The notes beneath the pieces are model-generated. The model had not been told where the DNA came from. It was given only the letters and a program-made list of their open reading frames with translations, and searched no databases. 64,000 bases of DNA. It comes from Bradyrhizobium sp. CCBAU 051011. Lineage in GTDB: Bacteria > Pseudomonadota > Alphaproteobacteria > Rhizobiales > Xanthobacteraceae. Positions 9,232-16,693 of this stretch are shown here, one piece after another. The stretch is from the NCBI RefSeq assembly GCF_009930815.1, contig NZ_CP022222.1, positions 2,894,501 to 2,958,500 on the forward strand. Reading direction: 5' to 3'. Numbering within the stretch: position 1 is the stretch's first letter; the number at the start of each line of letters is the position of its first letter. A program made the position numbers and the translations under genes.

Positions 9232-9881
9232 CAGGCGCGCTCGTGCAACAGGCGCACCATCGCGGCGCGCAATTCCGGCATGCCGGCGCCCGAGCGCGAG
9301 GATGTCACCAGAACTTCCGGAAACGCGGCAGGATGCTTGGCGAGCGCGGCCGTGGTCTCGCTGATGGATTTTTCCAGTTCGGCCCGCTTCACCTGGTCCG
9401 CTTTGGTCAGCACCACCTGATAGCTGACGGCGGATTTATCCAGCGTCTTCAGCACGTCCTGGTCGACATCCTTGATGCCGTGGCGCGCATCGATCAGCAC
9501 GTAGACCCGCGCTAGCGTGGCGCGCCCCAGCAGGAATTGATGGATCAGCTTGGTCCAGGAGGCGACCTGGGTCTTCGGCGCCGAGGCGTAGCCATAGCCG
9601 GGCATGTCGACCAGCCGCAGTGCCGCGCTGTCGGGGCCGTCGAAGAAGATCAGCTCCTGGGTGCGGCCCGGCGTGTGCGAGGTGCGCGCCAGCGCGTTGC
9701 GGCCGGTCAGCGCGTTGATGAGGCTGGATTTGCCGACATTGGAGCGGCCGGCGAACGCCACTTCCATGCCCGCCATTGGCGGCAGCGTCTCGATCGAGGG
9801 CGAGGCCCAGACGAACTTCCAGTCGCCGGCGAAGAGCTTTCGCCCCTCCTCGATCAGCTCCGCATCAGTCTCGGCGGTCAT
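9231..9881 (-). CDS. engB: Ribosome biogenesis GTP-binding protein EngB (YihA/YsxC)
   Basis: EngB is an essential TRAFAC-class GTPase needed for assembly of the large ribosomal subunit. The 216-aa protein has G1 GRSNVGKSSLINAL, G2 around RTSHTPGRTQEL, G3 LVDMPGYGYA, G4 LTKADQVKR, and a G5-like VTSSRSGAG. The length is typical for alphaproteobacteria. It is followed without a gap by the DUF423 gene. Upstream, across a palindromic repeat, lies yidC in the same orientation; yidC-engB-argB adjacency is a usual alphaproteobacterial order. Confidence 0.95.
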   Translation of the reverse strand: MTAETDAELIEEGRKLFAGDWKFVWASPSIETLPPMAGMEVAFAGRSNVGKSSLINALTGRNALARTSHTPGRTQELIFFDGPDSAALRLVDMPGYGYASAPKTQVASWTKLIHQFLLGRATLARVYVLIDARHGIKDVDQDVLKTLDKSAVSYQVVLTKADQVKRAELEKSISETTAALAKHPAAFPEVLVTSSRSGAGMPELRAAMVRLLHERA

Positions 9882-9901
9882 GCGAAGGTTCTCGGTTCAC
9901 G

Positions 9902-9987
9902 CCGTCATTGCGAGGAGCGTAGCGACGAAGCAATCCATCTATCCCCGCGTCGAGGCATGGATTGCTTCGCTTCGCTCGCAATGACGG
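9902..9987. repeat. Palindromic intergenic repeat between yidC and engB
   Basis: This is a strong inverted repeat. The outer arms are ccgtcattgcgag (9902-9914) and ctcgcaatgacgg (9975-9987), a perfect 13 bp. The inner arms are gaagcaatccat (9927-9938) and atggattgcttc (9957-9968), a perfect 12 bp. The sequence type (cattgcgag...agcgacgaagcaatcca) is a familiar dispersed repeat in Bradyrhizobium and related genomes. Lying between yidC and engB, it could fold in the transcript and partly separate their expression. Confidence 0.85.
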
Positions 9988-10013
9988 AGTGCATTGCGAG
10001 CACGCGGGATTTG

Positions 10014-11879
10014 TCACGTCTTCTCGACGGCCTTCTTGGCGAACGTCGCCTTCATGTTATCGAACAGCTCCACCTTCACGCCGTTCTTGCGCATGATGTA
10101 GCTCTGCTGGATCACCGAGAGCAGGTTGTTCCAGGCCCAGTAGATCACGAGACCCGCCGGGAAGCCCGCCAGCATGAAGGTGAAGATCAGCGGCATCCAG
10201 TCGAAGATCATCTTCTGGGTCGGATCCGGCGGCGTCGGATTGAGCTTCATCTGGATCCACATCGTGATGCCCATGATGATCGGCCAGACGCCGAGCATCA
10301 GATAGGCGCCGACATGCGGACCGAACACCGCGAGCGGATCGAACGGCAGTAATCCGAACAGGTTGAAGATCGTGGTCGGGTCGGGCGCCGAGAGGTCCTT
10401 GATCCAGCCATAGAACGGCGCGTGGCGCATTTCGATGGTGACGAACAGCACCTTATAGAGCGAGAAGAACACCGGGATCTGCAGCGCGATGGGAAGGCAG
10501 CCCGCGATCGGGTTGATCTTCTCCTTGCGGTAGATCTCCATCATCTCCTGCTGCTGCTTCTGCCGGTCGTCGGGATAGCGCTCCTTCAGCGCTTGCAGCT
10601 GCGGCTGCACCGACTTCATCTTCGCCATCGACTCGTAGGATTTGTTGGCGAGCGGGAAGAACAACAGCTTGATCAGCAAGGTCACCAGCAGAATGGAGAC
10701 GCCGAAATTGCCAAACACGTGGAAGAAATAGTCGAGCACCAGGAACATCGGCTTGGTGATGAAGTAGAACCAGCCCCAGTCGATCAATAGGTCGAAATGG
10801 TTGAGCCCGAGCTGCTTGTTGTAGCCGCCGTGGCCGGCCAGCGGGAAGTTGATACCGACGACGCCGGCTTCCTTGGCCCCCGCAAACAGCCGTGCATTGG
10901 CGCTGCCGGTGCCACCGATCGCAATGGTCTGCGGATCCTGCAGGTAATCCGTCTGATAGCGAACCTTGGGACCCGGCTCTTCGGCGAGGAAGCGTGCCTT
11001 GAGGCGCGCCGACGTGTCGGGCAACAGCGCGGCCGCCCAATATTTGTCGGTGATGCCGAGCCAGCCGTTCGTCACGTTGAACTCGAAGCCCCGCCCGCCA
11101 TTGCCCAGAACGGGCGCTTCCGCGACCGCCTTGTAGCCGTGTTCCTGCAGGCCCTTTTCGCCGAGATAGCCGATCAGGCCTTCATGCAGGATGTAGTAGC
11201 CCGAGACCTCAGGCGTGCCGTGGCGGGAGATAAGCGCGTACGGATAGAGCGTGACCGGCGCATTGCCGACGTTGGTGACGTCGTCCTTGATGGTGAAGAG
11301 ATAGCGGTCGTCGATCGAAATGGTGCGGCGGAAGGTGAGGCCTTCGCCATTGTCCCATTTCAGCGTCACGGGCTTGTCCGGCGTCAGGCTGCCGGAGCCT
11401 TCCTGCTGCCATTCCGTCTCGCGGCCCGGAAGCCGCGCGGTCGAGCCCGAGGCCGCGACCCAGCCGAACTCGGCATAATAGGGATGCGCCGTGCCCGAAG
11501 GCGAGAACAGCACGATCGCGGGCGATTTCGGATCGACGGTGTCGCGGAACTTCTCCAGCGACAGGTCGTCGATGCGCCCGCCCTTCAATGCGATGCTGCC
11601 GGACAGCCGCGGCGTTTCGATCTTGATGCGCGGCGATGCGGCAATCGCGGCGCTGCGGCTGACGACAGGCTGGCTGGCGGGCGTGCTGACCGACGGCGTC
11701 GCGCCCGGCTGCGGCGTAGAGCCGGGGGTCGCCTGGGGCGACGACTTGGCGAGTTCGGCCTGGGTCTGGCTCTGCGCGCGCTGCCGCTCCATCTGCGGCG
11801 CGTTGTAAAAGTATTGCCACGCGATCAGCACGAGGCCGGACAGAATGACGGCGAGGATGGTGTTGCGATTATCGGTCAT
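10014..11879 (-). CDS. yidC: Membrane protein insertase YidC
   Basis: YidC inserts and folds inner-membrane proteins, alone or with SecYEG. The 621-aa protein has the Gram-negative layout: an N-terminal membrane anchor (ILAVILSGLVLIAWQYFY), a Pro/Ser/Gln-rich linker, a large periplasmic beta domain, and the conserved C-terminal membrane core. The core begins near FDLLIDWGWFYFITKPMF and includes KSYESMAKMKSVQPQLQALK, NPIAGCLPIALQIPVFFSLY and the final helices. I chose the ATG giving MTDNRNTILA; an ATG six codons earlier directly abuts the rnpA stop. The tail FAKKAVEKT is basic and could contact ribosomes. It lies in the usual rpmH-rnpA-yidC order. Confidence 0.96.
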   Translation of the reverse strand: MTDNRNTILAVILSGLVLIAWQYFYNAPQMERQRAQSQTQAELAKSSPQATPGSTPQPGATPSVSTPASQPVVSRSAAIAASPRIKIETPRLSGSIALKGGRIDDLSLEKFRDTVDPKSPAIVLFSPSGTAHPYYAEFGWVAASGSTARLPGRETEWQQEGSGSLTPDKPVTLKWDNGEGLTFRRTISIDDRYLFTIKDDVTNVGNAPVTLYPYALISRHGTPEVSGYYILHEGLIGYLGEKGLQEHGYKAVAEAPVLGNGGRGFEFNVTNGWLGITDKYWAAALLPDTSARLKARFLAEEPGPKVRYQTDYLQDPQTIAIGGTGSANARLFAGAKEAGVVGINFPLAGHGGYNKQLGLNHFDLLIDWGWFYFITKPMFLVLDYFFHVFGNFGVSILLVTLLIKLLFFPLANKSYESMAKMKSVQPQLQALKERYPDDRQKQQQEMMEIYRKEKINPIAGCLPIALQIPVFFSLYKVLFVTIEMRHAPFYGWIKDLSAPDPTTIFNLFGLLPFDPLAVFGPHVGAYLMLGVWPIIMGITMWIQMKLNPTPPDPTQKMIFDWMPLIFTFMLAGFPAGLVIYWAWNNLLSVIQQSYIMRKNGVKVELFDNMKATFAKKAVEKT

Positions 11880-11897
11880 CGGTTTGGGTCTCGCCAT

Positions 11898-12242
11898 TCA
11901 ATTCGGATGTTTCGGCGCCTGCCGGTCAAGCCGGTTCAGCGCCGAACGGAGATCGTCGAGCATGGTTGCGAAGTCGCGGGTGAGCGCGGCCCGGCGGCCG
12001 ACCAGCACATAATCATGGTGAGGTCGCATGGAAATGACGTCCAGCCGCTTCACCAGTTCGCGAAGCCTGCGCCGGATGCGATTGCGCTCGGTGGCGGTAC
12101 CGTTCTTCTTGGTAACGGTGAAGCCGATCCGGATCGGGCCATCATCGGCGCGGGCCCGGCCCTGCACCACGAAGGCAGCGCTGTTGGCCCGCGTGCCATT
12201 GGCAACGGCGAGAAAGTCCGCCCGCTGCCTCAGCCGATCCAT
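11898..12242 (-). CDS. rnpA: Ribonuclease P protein component
   Basis: RnpA is the protein subunit of RNase P, which with the catalytic RNA matures tRNA 5' ends. The 114-aa basic protein has the family hallmark ERNRIRRRLRELVKRL (RNR motif), the N-terminal MDRLRQRADFLAVANG helix, and a VTKKNGTATERNR strand. It sits between rpmH (27 bp upstream) and yidC (abutting), as in most bacteria. Expression is probably from the rpmH promoter. Confidence 0.94.
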   Translation of the reverse strand: MDRLRQRADFLAVANGTRANSAAFVVQGRARADDGPIRIGFTVTKKNGTATERNRIRRRLRELVKRLDVISMRPHHDYVLVGRRAALTRDFATMLDDLRSALNRLDRQAPKHPN

Positions 12243-12269
12243 GAATGATATCTCCGGAAAGGATCCGGC

Positions 12270-12404
12270 TCAGGCGCTCAGACGCTTGCGGCCGCGCGCA
12301 CGGCGAGCGGCGAGGACCTTGCGGCCGCCGGCGGTGGCGAGACGGGCGCGGAAGCCGTGACGGCGCTTGCGCACCAGTTTGCTGGGTTGATAAGTCCGCT
12401 TCAC
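12270..12404 (-). CDS. rpmH: 50S ribosomal protein L34
   Basis: This is a 44-aa highly basic ribosomal protein starting (V/M)[18 protein letters not shown] and ending [10 protein letters not shown], the typical L34 sequence. The start is GTG at 12404, preceded by ggagaa about 9 bp upstream. The open frame extends 27 codons further upstream, but that part has no L34 homology. It heads the rpmH-rnpA-yidC operon. Confidence 0.96.
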   Translation of the reverse strand: MKRTYQPSKLVRKRRHGFRARLATAGGRKVLAARRARGRKRLSA

Positions 12405-12544
12405 GGGTAGTTCTCCGCTGACCGGGCAATTTGCCTGTTGGATTGAGATCAAGTCCGATGATGCGGGCCGGCCCAAACGGGCCATTTACGGCCCCAAATG
12501 AGCCGCCCCCGGGGATGCCGGGCCATCGCGGACAGTTGGCGCGG

Positions 12545-12573
12545 CTTATAAGGGAGCGACCTGTTTTCGTCAA
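12545..12573 (-). promoter_or_regulatory. Predicted sigma-70 type promoter of the rpmH operon
   Basis: On the minus strand, TTGACG (12573-12568) and TATAAG (12550-12545) are separated by exactly 17 bp, close to the housekeeping consensus. It lies about 140 bp upstream of the rpmH GTG, leaving a leader of roughly 130 nt. The 418-bp gap 12405-12822 separates rpmH from the divergent sensor kinase. Apart from this promoter and an AT-rich patch at 12625-12655, I saw nothing else recognisable in it. Confidence 0.65.
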
Positions 12574-12822
12574 TGTCAGGGGTTGCCGTAGCGCCCGTTC
12601 TTTGAAACGTCGCAATTGGGGCGAATATATCTGTTTTCGCGGGGTTTTTAGGGGCGAGACGGCGGCGTGCCCGGACGATGGGAACCGCGGGACATTAGCG
12701 ATCGGTAATTTGACGGGCCGTTGGCTCAAACGCATCCTCGGAATCACGCGGTAACCGACCTATATGGGCCACAGGTTGGCCTGTCCGGCGGGCTCAAAGC
12801 AGAGATATCAAGGCGGATATTC

Positions 12823-14298
12823 GTGTCAGCGACCGACGACCAGCCGACTCTTCAAGCGCCGCGGCCCCAGGTCCCGCGTCGGCTCGGCTTGTCGGGCAAG
12901 CTTCTGCTGCTGACCATCCCCCTTGTGATGATCGCGGGCCTGATGATCTATGTGCCGGCGATCGCGAATTTCTGGACCAACAGGCTGAACGACCGGCTCG
13001 CCGCGGCCAATACCGCTGCCCTGGTGCTTGATGCGGCACCCCTGGGCATGGTTCCGGATTCGCTGGCGCGGCAGATCCTGACCAGCGTCGGCGCGCGGGC
13101 GGTCGCTATCAAGATGGGGCAGCAGCGCCGGCTGCTGGCCAGCGCCGACCCGCCGGCGACGATCGATCATGACGTCGACCTGAGAACTTTGACGGTGTGG
13201 TCGGCGATCGTCGAATCCCTTGAGACCATGCTGGAGCGTGGCAACCAGTCGATCCGCGTGGTGGGTCCGGCACCTGGCGGCGCGCAGTTCATCGAGGTCG
13301 TAATCGACGAAGCGCCGCTGCGGCAGGCGATGTACCGCTTCTCCCGCAATCTGATCCTGGTCTCGCTGCTGATTGCCACGCTGTCCGCGGGGCTGGTTTA
13401 CCTCGCGCTGCATTATCTGTTCGTGCGGCCGATGCGGCGGCTGACCGCCAATCTCGTCGGCTTCCACGAAAACCCGGAAAGCGCAGCGCGCATCATCGTG
13501 CCGAGCCAGCGCGGCGACGAGATCGGCATTGCCGAGCGCGAATTGTCCGATATGCAGCGCGACCTCGTCTCGATGCTTTCGCAGAAGAGCCGGCTCGCCG
13601 CGCTGGGTCTCGCCGTGTCGAAGATCAACCACGATCTGCGCAATCTGCTGGCGTCCTCGCAATTGCTATCCGATCAATTGGCCAGCGTGCCGGATCCGCG
13701 GGTGCAGCGCTTTGCGCCAAAACTGATGCGCTCGCTGGAGCGCGCCATCGACTTCTGCCAGTCCACTCTATCTTATGGCCGCGCCCAGGAAGCCGAGCCC
13801 GACCGCCGCATGATCCAGGTCGAGCCCGTGGTCACCGAGGTGCGCGAATCCGCCGGCCTGGCCGCCGACGCCTCGATCACCTGGATCAGCGCGATCGAGC
13901 GCGGCCTCTCGATCGATGCCGATCCCGACCAGCTGTTCCGCGTGCTGCTCAACCTGGTGCGCAATGCCGCTCAGGCGCTGGAAAGCGCCAAAGGGGATGC
14001 CGCGACCCTGCAGATCCGCATCACCGGCCGCCGCGAAGGCTCGGTCGCCATCATCGAAGTGTCCGACACCGGCCCCGGCGTGCCGGCGAAGGCGCGTGAG
14101 CACCTGTTCGAGGCGTTCCAGACCTCCGGCCGCCCCGGCGGCAGCGGGCTCGGCCTTGCGATCGCCGCCGAGCTGGTCCGCGCCCATGGCGGCGACATCC
14201 ATCTGGTCGAAGGCACCATCGGCGCCACCTTCCGCGTCTCGATCCCCGATCGCCCGGTGGAACTGCAGAGCGTCCGCAACGAGCGGGCGCGGGCGTAA
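12823..14298 (+). CDS. Orphan sensor histidine kinase (HAMP, HisKA, HATPase_c)
   Basis: The 491-aa kinase has a membrane helix at about residues 25-47 (LLLLTIPLVMIAGLMIYVPAI), a periplasmic sensor region of about 130 residues, a second helix (LILVSLLIATLSAGLVYLAL), and a HAMP segment with VRPMRRLTANL. The dimerisation box SKINHDLRNLLAS contains the phospho-accepting His. The ATPase domain shows the N box RVLLNLVRNAAQAL, G1 DTGPGVP and G2 GGSGLGLAIA. The start is GTG at 12823, with aaggcgg about 9 bp upstream. No response regulator is adjacent. It is divergent from rpmH. Signal and partner are unknown. Confidence 0.9.
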   Translation: MSATDDQPTLQAPRPQVPRRLGLSGKLLLLTIPLVMIAGLMIYVPAIANFWTNRLNDRLAAANTAALVLDAAPLGMVPDSLARQILTSVGARAVAIKMGQQRRLLASADPPATIDHDVDLRTLTVWSAIVESLETMLERGNQSIRVVGPAPGGAQFIEVVIDEAPLRQAMYRFSRNLILVSLLIATLSAGLVYLALHYLFVRPMRRLTANLVGFHENPESAARIIVPSQRGDEIGIAERELSDMQRDLVSMLSQKSRLAALGLAVSKINHDLRNLLASSQLLSDQLASVPDPRVQRFAPKLMRSLERAIDFCQSTLSYGRAQEAEPDRRMIQVEPVVTEVRESAGLAADASITWISAIERGLSIDADPDQLFRVLLNLVRNAAQALESAKGDAATLQIRITGRREGSVAIIEVSDTGPGVPAKAREHLFEAFQTSGRPGGSGLGLAIAAELVRAHGGDIHLVEGTIGATFRVSIPDRPVELQSVRNERARA

Positions 14299-14313
14299 GC
14301 ATTTGGTTTTCCA

Positions 14314-14431
14314 CGTCATTCCAAGGCGATGCGGTAGCCTCGAACCCGGAAGCCGGAGGTTTCGTCGCGAGATTCCCCCGCTGCGCGGGGCACATCTGAG
14401 GTTCGCGCCATCGCACGCCCAGGGATGACGG
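14314..14431. repeat. Degenerate palindromic repeat
   Basis: Downstream of the kinase lies a worn copy of a dispersed repeat. It starts with cgtcattcc and ends with gggatgacgg, and contains a GC-rich hairpin (cccccgctgcgcgggg). The words gatgcggtagcctcgaacccgg and gaggttcgcgccatcgc give further partial self-complementarity. The match is imperfect, so its limits are approximate. It fills most of the gap to the tRNA gene. Confidence 0.55.
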
Positions 14432-14576
14432 AAATACTGCCCCGAATTGGCCCTCCGATCGCATCCCCCCACCTTGCAAAGCGAGGCCGGAGCGGGTAGC
14501 TAAAGCGCTCTTTCGCGATCCTCCGACTTATCGGATGCATCGGGGCCTTTCAGGCTCAAATGCCACAGCGAAAAAC

Positions 14577-14653
14577 GCGCCCGTAGCTCAGCTGGATAGA
14601 GCACCAGACTACGAATCTGGGGGTCAGGAGTTCGAATCTCTTCGGGCGCGCCA
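14577..14653 (+). tRNA. tRNA-Arg (ACG)
   Basis: This is a complete cloverleaf of 77 nt including an encoded CCA (14651-14653). The acceptor arms are gcgcccg (14577-14583) and cgggcgc (14643-14649). The D-arm contains agctcagctggatagagc. The anticodon arm is ccaga-ctacgaa-tctgg, whose loop gives anticodon ACG (Arg, read as ICG after deamination). The T-arm contains gttcgaatc. Accessory genes begin directly downstream, so its 3' end is a likely island attachment site. Confidence 0.96.
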
Positions 14654-14800
14654 GCACTTAGCCACTACTTACCGTGCAAAAAATATTGGCCTTTTACGGG
14701 TTTTGCAAGGAAGTGAGCGCGCCGGCCATCCCCGAGAGCCCGATACTTTAGTGCCCTTCTAGCTTCTGCATTGTGAGGGTGCGGTCCCTAGACGCGAGCG

Positions 14801-14842
14801 CAACCTTGCCAAAGTCGGGTTCGAGCCCCTTCGCCCGCTCCA
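14801..14842 (+). pseudogene. Decayed 3' half of a tRNA-Gly(GCC)-like sequence
   Basis: The stretch reads like the 3' half of tRNA-Gly(GCC). It has an anticodon arm containing ccttgccaa (loop with GCC), then gggttcgagcccc (T-arm), then cgcccgctcca (acceptor 3' strand, discriminator T and CCA). The variable loop between the anticodon and T arms is missing, and no convincing 5' half is present, so it cannot be a working tRNA. It lies about 150 bp inside the DNA following tRNA-Arg. Such fragments are usually left by integrative elements that target a tRNA 3' end. The rest of the gene-free interval 14654-15056 shows only a shared agcacttagc word beside both tRNA ends. Confidence 0.65.
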
Positions 14843-15056
14843 ATTTTTCAAGCACTTAGCTTGCTATTGGACCATCCGAAAAACTGCGGCGGTAGCGGTG
14901 GTAGCTTGCGAGGCGCGCTATGCGACGGCCGTAAGCGGTTAGTCACCATCCTCGGATCGACGCCAGCGGCACGACAAATCGCGCGGCACGATTTAAGGCA
15001 TTCTTCGTAGGTCAGGTTGCACTGTGGCGGACGTTCCCGTTCGACAGGTCCACCCT

Positions 15057-15938
15057 ATGACGCACGCCGTCCTGAAGCTCCAAAAGATTAGCCCGCAAAG
15101 CTTGAGGTCGCTTGGCCTCAATGAAGCGTGGCTTCAACAGCAAATCTTGGACGATCCATCGCTTCTAGGGTTCGGCGACTTGCAGGTCATCAAGCGCGAG
15201 CGAATCCAAGCATCAGGTGGCCGCATCGACTTCCTCATGGCGGACTTCGAAAACGAAATTCGGTATGAAGTCGAAGTCATGCTTGGCCCGGTCGATGAGA
15301 GCCATATCATCCGCACGATTGAATATTGGGACGTAGAGCGACAGCGCTACCCGACACTCCAGCACTGCGCCGTCATCGTCGCCGAAGAAATTACAAGCCG
15401 CTTTTTCAATGTCATCAGGTTGCTGAATCGAGCAGTGCCCTTGGTGGCCATCCAGCTAAGCGCCTTCCAAATCAATAACGACGTGGTCCTGCAATTCATT
15501 CGCGTCCTAGATACCAATGAGTTTAATGCCAATGGCGAGGGAGAAGAGCCCGAGTCACCCGAGACGAACCGCGCCTACTGGGAAAGTCGAACGAAGCCGC
15601 AAATTCTGTCCGTGGTTGACGCGTGCTGCACGCTCGTCCCTTCGACGAATGGCACACCGAAGCTGAGCTACAATAAATCGCACATTGCTTTAGGGACGGG
15701 AGGCTATCTCTTTTGTTGGTTTTTTCCTCGGAAGGTCGCATCACATTGCGCGATCTGGGTCAAAGTCGGCGCCGCTGATCGCCAAGCGATAATCGACAAA
15801 TTGGAAGAGGCCGGGTTAGAGGCGCTGAGCAAAGGTAAAGCTCGCATCCGCATGAACATTCGGATGGAAGACATCCAGAAGCATCGGCAGGCACTCGTCG
15901 ACTTGTTCCAGAAGGCGGAAGAGTGGTCGCGCCGCTGA
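15057..15938 (+). CDS. PD-(D/E)XK nuclease-like protein of unknown role
   Basis: The protein has 293 residues. The N-terminal half has a pattern compatible with the PD-(D/E)XK nuclease fold: GGRIDFLMADFENEIRYEVEVML gives an Asp followed by ExE, and an upstream helix with LLGFGDLQVIKRER resembles NucS- and Hjc-like nucleases. The third motif residue normally Lys appears to be replaced (EVE), so activity is uncertain. The C-terminal half ends in a mixed helical region with no motif I know. I chose the ATG at 15057; a GTG at 15024 would add 11 residues. It is followed after 3 bp by the SNase-like gene, so the two are probably co-expressed. Base composition is lower in GC than the core genes. Confidence 0.6.
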   Translation: MTHAVLKLQKISPQSLRSLGLNEAWLQQQILDDPSLLGFGDLQVIKRERIQASGGRIDFLMADFENEIRYEVEVMLGPVDESHIIRTIEYWDVERQRYPTLQHCAVIVAEEITSRFFNVIRLLNRAVPLVAIQLSAFQINNDVVLQFIRVLDTNEFNANGEGEEPESPETNRAYWESRTKPQILSVVDACCTLVPSTNGTPKLSYNKSHIALGTGGYLFCWFFPRKVASHCAIWVKVGAADRQAIIDKLEEAGLEALSKGKARIRMNIRMEDIQKHRQALVDLFQKAEEWSRR

Positions 15939-15941
15939 GCT

Positions 15942-16535
15942 ATGCCAGACAACGTCTACAAATTTCGCAGAACCAAATGGGCCGACGCGAAACCGCTTGA
16001 TATGACCGCTGGCTTTAAACCGAGGCCGCGTGGCTCGCGCTATTTTGCTGGCATGGTAGCCGTTTGCGCGCTGCTAAGCTTCGTGGCCGTTCAAGCGGCC
16101 TTGAAGCTGGCCCCCGAGCCGAACGAAATGGCTCGCACGGTGTCCGCAGCCCCGGTCCCCGTATCAACTTCGGTGCACGTTATTGACGGCGACACTATCA
16201 GCCTTGGCGACGGTCGACCGAACGTCCGCTTGGTAGGCTTCAATGCACCCGAGACAGGCAGCCGAGCGCGTTGCGAAGCAGAGCGCAAAAAGGGCGAAGC
16301 AGCCGGACAGCGCCTTCGCGAATTGGTGAGCAACGGTCGTCCCGAATTCCAGCAAGTTGCCTGTTCCTGTCCGCCGGGGACCGAAGGCACCAACGCCTGC
16401 AACTTTGGCCGCCGCTGTGGCACGCTACGAGTGAATGGCGTGGACGTGGGAGCAACGTTAATAGGCGAGGGACTGGCGGCTCGTTTTGTCTGTGGCGCGA
16501 CTAGCTGTCCAACGCTGCCTCGCCCTTGGTGCTAA
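15942..16535 (+). CDS. Thermonuclease-like (SNase) protein with membrane anchor
   Basis: The 197-aa protein has a basic cytoplasmic start, a hydrophobic segment at about residues 34-54 (YFAGMVAVCALLSFVAVQAAL), and an SNase-like domain. The domain shows VIDGDTISLGDGRPNVRLVGFNAPE, matching the staphylococcal nuclease calcium- and substrate-binding strand, and then RCEAERKKGEAAGQRL. Four Cys in CSCPPGTEGTNACNFGRRC suggest a metal or disulfide site. The C-terminus (CPTLPRPWC) differs from the usual family ending. The catalytic domain would face the periplasm. It lies 3 bp after the PD-(D/E)XK-like gene. Confidence 0.75.
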   Translation: MPDNVYKFRRTKWADAKPLDMTAGFKPRPRGSRYFAGMVAVCALLSFVAVQAALKLAPEPNEMARTVSAAPVPVSTSVHVIDGDTISLGDGRPNVRLVGFNAPETGSRARCEAERKKGEAAGQRLRELVSNGRPEFQQVACSCPPGTEGTNACNFGRRCGTLRVNGVDVGATLIGEGLAARFVCGATSCPTLPRPWC

Positions 16536-16693
16536 GGAAATGGGGACGGGCAGATCGCCTGCTACGAAGTTTCCAAGGACTTAAGGCGCCATCCGGCTGT
16601 CCACGCCGGCGCACGCATTAGAATCGGAAGCGATGCTGCCAACTTGACATTAGCTTCTATCGTTCATTGCTAACATTTACAGGGAAGCGCGCG

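Noticed and set aside
10797..12248. 483-codon plus-strand open frame over yidC and rnpA
   Set aside because: It is antisense to two firmly identified genes and has no recognisable domain.
12405..12822. Chromosome replication origin beside rpmH
   Set aside because: No cluster of DnaA boxes and no dnaA gene are visible; rpmH-rnpA-yidC is not adjacent to the origin in many alphaproteobacteria.
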